Notes under the pieces: model-generated | What the model saw: the letters and a program-made list of their open reading frames with translations, nothing else | What the model was told of the DNA's origin: nothing | Database searches by the model: none | Translations under genes and position numbers: made by a program | Shown: piece after piece, positions 60,601 to 64,000 of the stretch | How positions within the stretch are numbered: position 1 is the stretch's first letter | How the letters are laid out: every line of letters begins with the position of its first letter | From: Hirudo medicinalis | Lineage: Eukaryota; Annelida; Clitellata; Hirudinida; Hirudinidae | Assembly: GCA_011800805.1 (NCBI GenBank) | Contig: MPNW01000040.1 | Location: 95,029-159,028 of the forward strand | Reading direction: 5' to 3' | Length of the DNA stretch: 64,000 nucleotides

Positions 60601-62118
60601 TTAGCTTTTAAGGACCACCCTAACCTGCAGTCGTACTTTCATTAACAGTACTTTTACTTGAGCTTTCAGTACTTGATCTGTAACTATTTAAAGCTTGATC
60701 CTTGTTATTAAATTATTAATATTTTACTGAATTGTTTAGTAAATAAGAAGCCTCAGATGGCATCATCAGTAGCTTCAATAAATAATTAAATGAAATCACT
60801 TCAGAGCGTTCCAGTATTCATGGACAATTCAATTCTGATAACAACAATTATGAACTGGAAAACGGGAATAATAAACTTGTTGCAATCTTATAAAAAAAAA
60901 ATGTATCTACAAATGAAAACATCCTTTCAACTTGTCTAATGAGAAACCATTTATAATGTTTCATTATTTCCTTCAGTTTAGGATAAGTATTTTAAAGTAG
61001 AGCAAGCTCATTGGAGTTAACATTTAATATTAATTTAATACTGCATTTATCAAATACAAAGAGTTTTCAACCTGTCTCAATCCCAACCAAATGTTGCTTT
61101 CCTCTAAATAGCTAGAAGGTTCTACAACCAGGTTGGGCATGAGTACCTGAAAAATAACCAACAAGCCATAAAAATGAGGATGCAGAATCCTACAAGTAAA
61201 AATATTGACCAACATCCTGAGTAACAGTTTTTGCAGAAATCCCAAAGGGGGCCAAATCGTAAGCCAATATGGCAAATATATAACAAACAATTTGAACAAA
61301 TGTCACCCAGCAGGTAAAGTAAGGCCTGCAATAAATTTTAAGTTAGTTAATACTTGGCAGGTCAAAAATTAAGTGTCCTTATAAACTACAGCACTCCTTA
61401 TCCACTCCTGAGATCATGAATCAAGTGATTTCATCACCTCCAAACACAATAAGACAAGTTTCACATCTCCAAATAAAACTAATAAAACCTGTGATCTTCT
61501 AAGTCATCCATCTGCTTCTTGATTGTGCTATCCAGTCTTGACTTTCTATACTCAGCCTCTGTAAAAAATGCTGCAAATCCAACTCCTATCTGCCTACCCG
61601 CCCTCATATTATTGAGATATGAGGGAGGAATCCCTGATTTGACCACAAAATCATTTGTTATCATGTTGTTATGGTTACTTTTACCAGTTTCCAGTCTGTG
61701 TTGATTAAAAATTACATCAGCAATGAAATAAATAATGCAAATAAATTAAAATCGTACGAAAGGAGAGAAATATTTGTACTTGCTTGAGAAGACTGTGTCC
61801 GGAGTGTCAGGGTTCAGCTCGGAAGAAACAAAATCACTGAAGAAGACATCATCCAGGCACATCTCTTCGTCATTGTCTATTGATACTATTCGAGGTGCCT
61901 ATTTAAAAGAAGCAATATAATGATAACGGATCAACTGAGCTTAGTCAAACTTCACTCTTAATTCACTTCTCTGACAAAAGCCATCAAACAAAGATGAATA
62001 GGATTTCAATTGATTATAATAACATTTGAAAACAAACTTCATTCTTAATCTGCAATGTTGTGACACTTCTATGATGGGGCCAAGTAAGATTATCCTTGAG
62101 TGAAGTGGGAGTCTGCAT
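54624..62118 (-). CDS. iRhom (rhomboid-like pseudoprotease family)
   Basis: iRhoms are ER/Golgi membrane proteins that escort ADAM17 and control EGF-family signalling. Exons on the minus strand: 62038-62118 (tentative start, MQTPTSLKD), 61780-61898, 61489-61695, 61214-61325 ([11 protein letters not shown], first membrane segment), 61072-61146, 58722-58910 ([15 protein letters not shown]), 58401-58486 ([11 protein letters not shown]), 58174-58240 ([10 protein letters not shown]), 57471-57650 ([20 protein letters not shown]), 55645-55745 ([20 protein letters not shown]), 55113-55266 and 54624-55046. Joins are all in phase, giving about 597 residues. The cysteine-rich iRhom homology domain is complete. 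The last exon has GPSGSQFG and NFAHLGG: the iRhom proline is present, yet serine (about 461) and histidine (about 513) occupy the catalytic positions. The N-terminal cytosolic part is much shorter than in vertebrates, and further upstream exons may exist. Confidence 0.93.
55826..57225 (-). mobile_element. Tc1-like transposon (Tc1/mariner) in iRhom intron, inactive
   Basis: Ends share catgaggacacc/ggatgtcctcatg as inverted repeats, and a TA precedes the left end at 55824. The minus strand holds a Tc1-type transposase in broken frames: an N-terminal helix-turn-helix part ([11 protein letters not shown], then a shifted [19 protein letters not shown]), the first catalytic region [35 protein letters not shown] and the final [12 protein letters not shown] with [10 protein letters not shown] near 56.1 kb. 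Frameshifts occur at several points and the first catalytic Asp reads Glu. Right end approximate. Confidence 0.85.
58571..58642 (-). repeat. tRNA-derived SINE-like head (serine/leucine-like)
   Basis: The minus strand begins GGCGTTGGTAGCCGAGTGG, then TTAAGGC. The box A (TAGCCGAGTGG) is perfect and typical of class II tRNAs. The box B position reads AGTTAAAATCC, three changes from GGTTCGAATCC. The acceptor stem is not closed, so it is not a working tRNA. It lies in an iRhom intron. Confidence 0.5.
59177..60622 (+). mobile_element. DNA transposon of unassigned superfamily with 8-bp target duplication
   Basis: Ends TAGAGTGGTCCTTATTTTG and, inverted, TAGGGTGGTCCTTAAAAG form terminal repeats, each followed inward by a gggcaccctttt-type motif. 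Flanks acctgtac (59169-59176) and acctgcag (60623-60630) agree at 6 of 8. The plus strand from about 59640 reads [20 protein letters not shown] and, after one [38 protein letters not shown] and [16 protein letters not shown] have the impression that this protein type recurs in invertebrate transposons but cannot name its superfamily. It sits in an iRhom intron and is inactivated by stops. Confidence 0.65.
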
Positions 62119-64000
62119 CAAAAACCAAAGCAAGACTTCAGAAGACTGATCAAACTATTAGAATGTTCACTCATTTAAGTTATTTGAATATTCACTCATT
62201 TAAGTCATTCAAAGATTAAATAAAGGTGACACATTAACAAACTTGAACATCATGTTTTAAAACAAATTATTTGTAATTATCTTTTTGTTTCTCTATAATT
62301 AGGAAATACATTCCAATATCATACAATTGCACTTATGAGGCCATTGTATGCCATTTTGAAGACTGACTCCTTAGCACCAATTAAGACAGGATTGTGCATT
62401 CTTGACATCTTCCTGCTCAAGCTTGAGATTGATATTTTTGAGACTTGTCTGTTTAGGGCACTCCTGCATATGGTAAGATGTAAAAAAATTAAAAACCAAA
62501 TTCATAAACGATTAATAATTTTAGCCAATTAAAATTAATTTATATGCCCAATGTTGAACTACAAGCTGTCTCATTTAATCAGCTCAAAGACCTTGACCAA
62601 CCATTGACATTGTTCATGTAGATTAGGGTGCTTCTAAAAACTGAAAGTTTGAGATCAATGATATCCAATCTTTCATTAAATTACATCAGTTATAGTGAAG
62701 TTGTCACAAAAATTAAAGACGAAAATAACAAAATCTTGTTCAACTCTAAGTTTTTCAATTTGTGATGTGACCAATATGGGAAATCAATTGACAAACAAAA
62801 GAAACTTAATAAAGGCTCCAAGTTAGGTTCTGTTGTCTAATTCGATGAATTCTCAAATAAAAAGCCACCAGAAACTTCTAAGTAATTAAAGAACCATAAA
62901 GACTTTACCTTGGTTTAGACCATTTAGATCTAACTGTGCCCTCCCAATGAAAAATTAATAGCAGTACTGCATCAAAACTTCAGGACCAAGGTTATTGGAT
63001 AAGGAAGTTCAAAATGCTATAGTGAGAGCTGGAGGAACTTGATCTAAAACTACTAAGCTACTAAGGACCATGGCAAAGAGCAGAGGCTGCAAGACATCTA
63101 ATTACTTCCCAGCCATAGGCAAATTACCGGACAGTTAACATTAGTTAACCTCCTTCTTCTAATGTGTTCTCTCCATTTGTCTGCATTTTGGCAAGTGTTG
63201 CTTAAGCCCAGCCATATAATAAAGTACTTTTTCAATAATTTCATCATATGCTTGAACTTCAAATCAGTGTAGTGGTAGATTAAAATGCTGGGTTCAAATC
63301 AAGAGAAAAGAAAAAATTGTTGGGCCACCCTAACAGGCAACCATGACTAGAAACAAGACCAGGACTTCCTGGCCAATGGAGGAATGACTGCAGAAGTCCC
63401 AACTGAGGGGTGGCAGGTCACGCATAAGCACAGAAAGGCCAAGGCTCTTCTCCAGCAGAGGATATAGAAACTGCAGTAAGAGGGAGTCACCGTTCATGCA
63501 GATCTTTTGTGACACCAGTGGGTGATACTACTGCCTTGACTGAAGATTGTATTCTTGCAATCCTAGGTACAAAGTGACAGAGGAGTAATTGTATGACTGC
63601 AACATGTCACTAAATAACTTGTAGAATAAAGGACATGAGGCAAATGATAAGTTCTGCTAGGGAGCAACTTTGCTAAATGTTACAAGATTGTTGACTCAAT
63701 CTTAATTTTGATGACAATCACAATGTTATTTCATTCATTTACCTGGATAATGCCTATAACATAGTCAGGAGGGGAATGGTGAATGATCTTAACTACATTT
63801 GTTGATTTGTTAGTATTTTGAAGCTTTGCTCACAACTGCATGCATTTTAGCACACTTGTTTGACACGTTTTTGAAAATATTTATCTCTTTATGGGCTTAA
63901 TATTACATAAGTCCCACAAAATTATCTATTTAATTATCTACTAATTGATTGAGCATACAAATTGTAAATATAAACTTAGCATTGGTGCTTGGACATGTTT
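62119..64000. other. Right end, upstream of iRhom
   Basis: AT-rich with a more balanced segment at 62.9-63.55 kb. A possible 16-codon minus-strand exon lies near 63.74-63.80 kb: an acceptor-like aaatgtag, then KIIHHSPPDYVIGIIQ, then gtaaat. It could belong to a gene starting beyond the window or to an iRhom 5' exon. The frame 62335-62532 (plus) is unrecognised. Confidence 0.3.

Noticed and set aside
63255..63300. Possible second tRNA-like segment (gtgtagtggtagatt ... gggttcaaatc).
   Set aside because: The two boxes are too close together for a tRNA fold, and the flanks do not pair.
1..64000. CRISPR arrays, operons, riboswitches or other prokaryotic systems.
   Set aside because: All recognised genes have spliceosomal introns; no spaced short repeats or polycistronic layout were seen.

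Overview
The window is nuclear DNA of an invertebrate metazoan. Its genes are interrupted by many introns, mostly with GT-AG ends. Some introns are very short (57-75 bp in RPS6, NUP93 and the junctophilin gene), and the larger ones are filled with transposons. The gene content (junctophilin, iRhom, an AP-1/AP-2 beta adaptin, a TRIM-like protein) is animal. I cannot fix the phylum from sequence alone. The compact introns and AT-rich intergenic DNA would suit a sponge-like or other early-branching or compact-genome invertebrate, but that is inference. The standard code fits every gene.

Layout. 0-1.1 kb holds two non-LTR retrotransposon fragments. 1.25-3.8 kb (minus) is a junctophilin gene whose C-terminal membrane anchor is not visible. 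4.9-6.7 kb (minus) is PRPF18. 7.4-8.4 kb holds a hAT remnant and a LINE fragment. 9.3-14.2 kb (minus) has dispersed exons of an atlastin-like GTPase with a stop codon in its P-loop, so it is a probable pseudogene. 17.0-17.8 kb is a short hAT element. 19.26-20.27 kb (plus) is RPS6. 21.15-26.1 kb (plus) is AATF/Che-1. 27.1-32.15 kb (minus) is NUP93, tail to tail with AATF. 34.0-35.1 kb has a possible propeller-repeat exon followed by a roughly 175-bp tandem repeat. 36.2-38.0 kb is a decayed LINE. 38.0-39.0 kb (minus) is a TRIM-like gene. 40.16-41.62 kb is a hAT element with a perfect 8-bp target duplication. 43.26-52.26 kb (minus) is the AP-1/AP-2 beta adaptin, with two hAT-type elements in its introns. 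53.6-54.0 kb is a second copy of the hAT remnant. 54.6-62.1 kb (minus) is an iRhom gene with a Tc1-like element, a tRNA-derived repeat and an unassigned DNA transposon in its introns. 62.1-64 kb holds no gene I recognise.

The host genes are unrelated housekeeping and trafficking genes (splicing, ribosome, nucleolus, nuclear pore, clathrin coat, ER membrane) and show no operon-like logic. The more unusual signals are these: GC-AG introns in three genes; an iRhom that keeps serine and histidine at the rhomboid catalytic positions behind the iRhom proline; an in-frame stop at the start of an AATF exon; a possible one-base frameshift in the TRIM-like gene; a 50-bp direct duplication around a repeat in an atlastin exon; the 175-bp tandem array; and a 1.45-kb transposon with 8-bp target duplications whose coding remnant I cannot place in a named superfamily.
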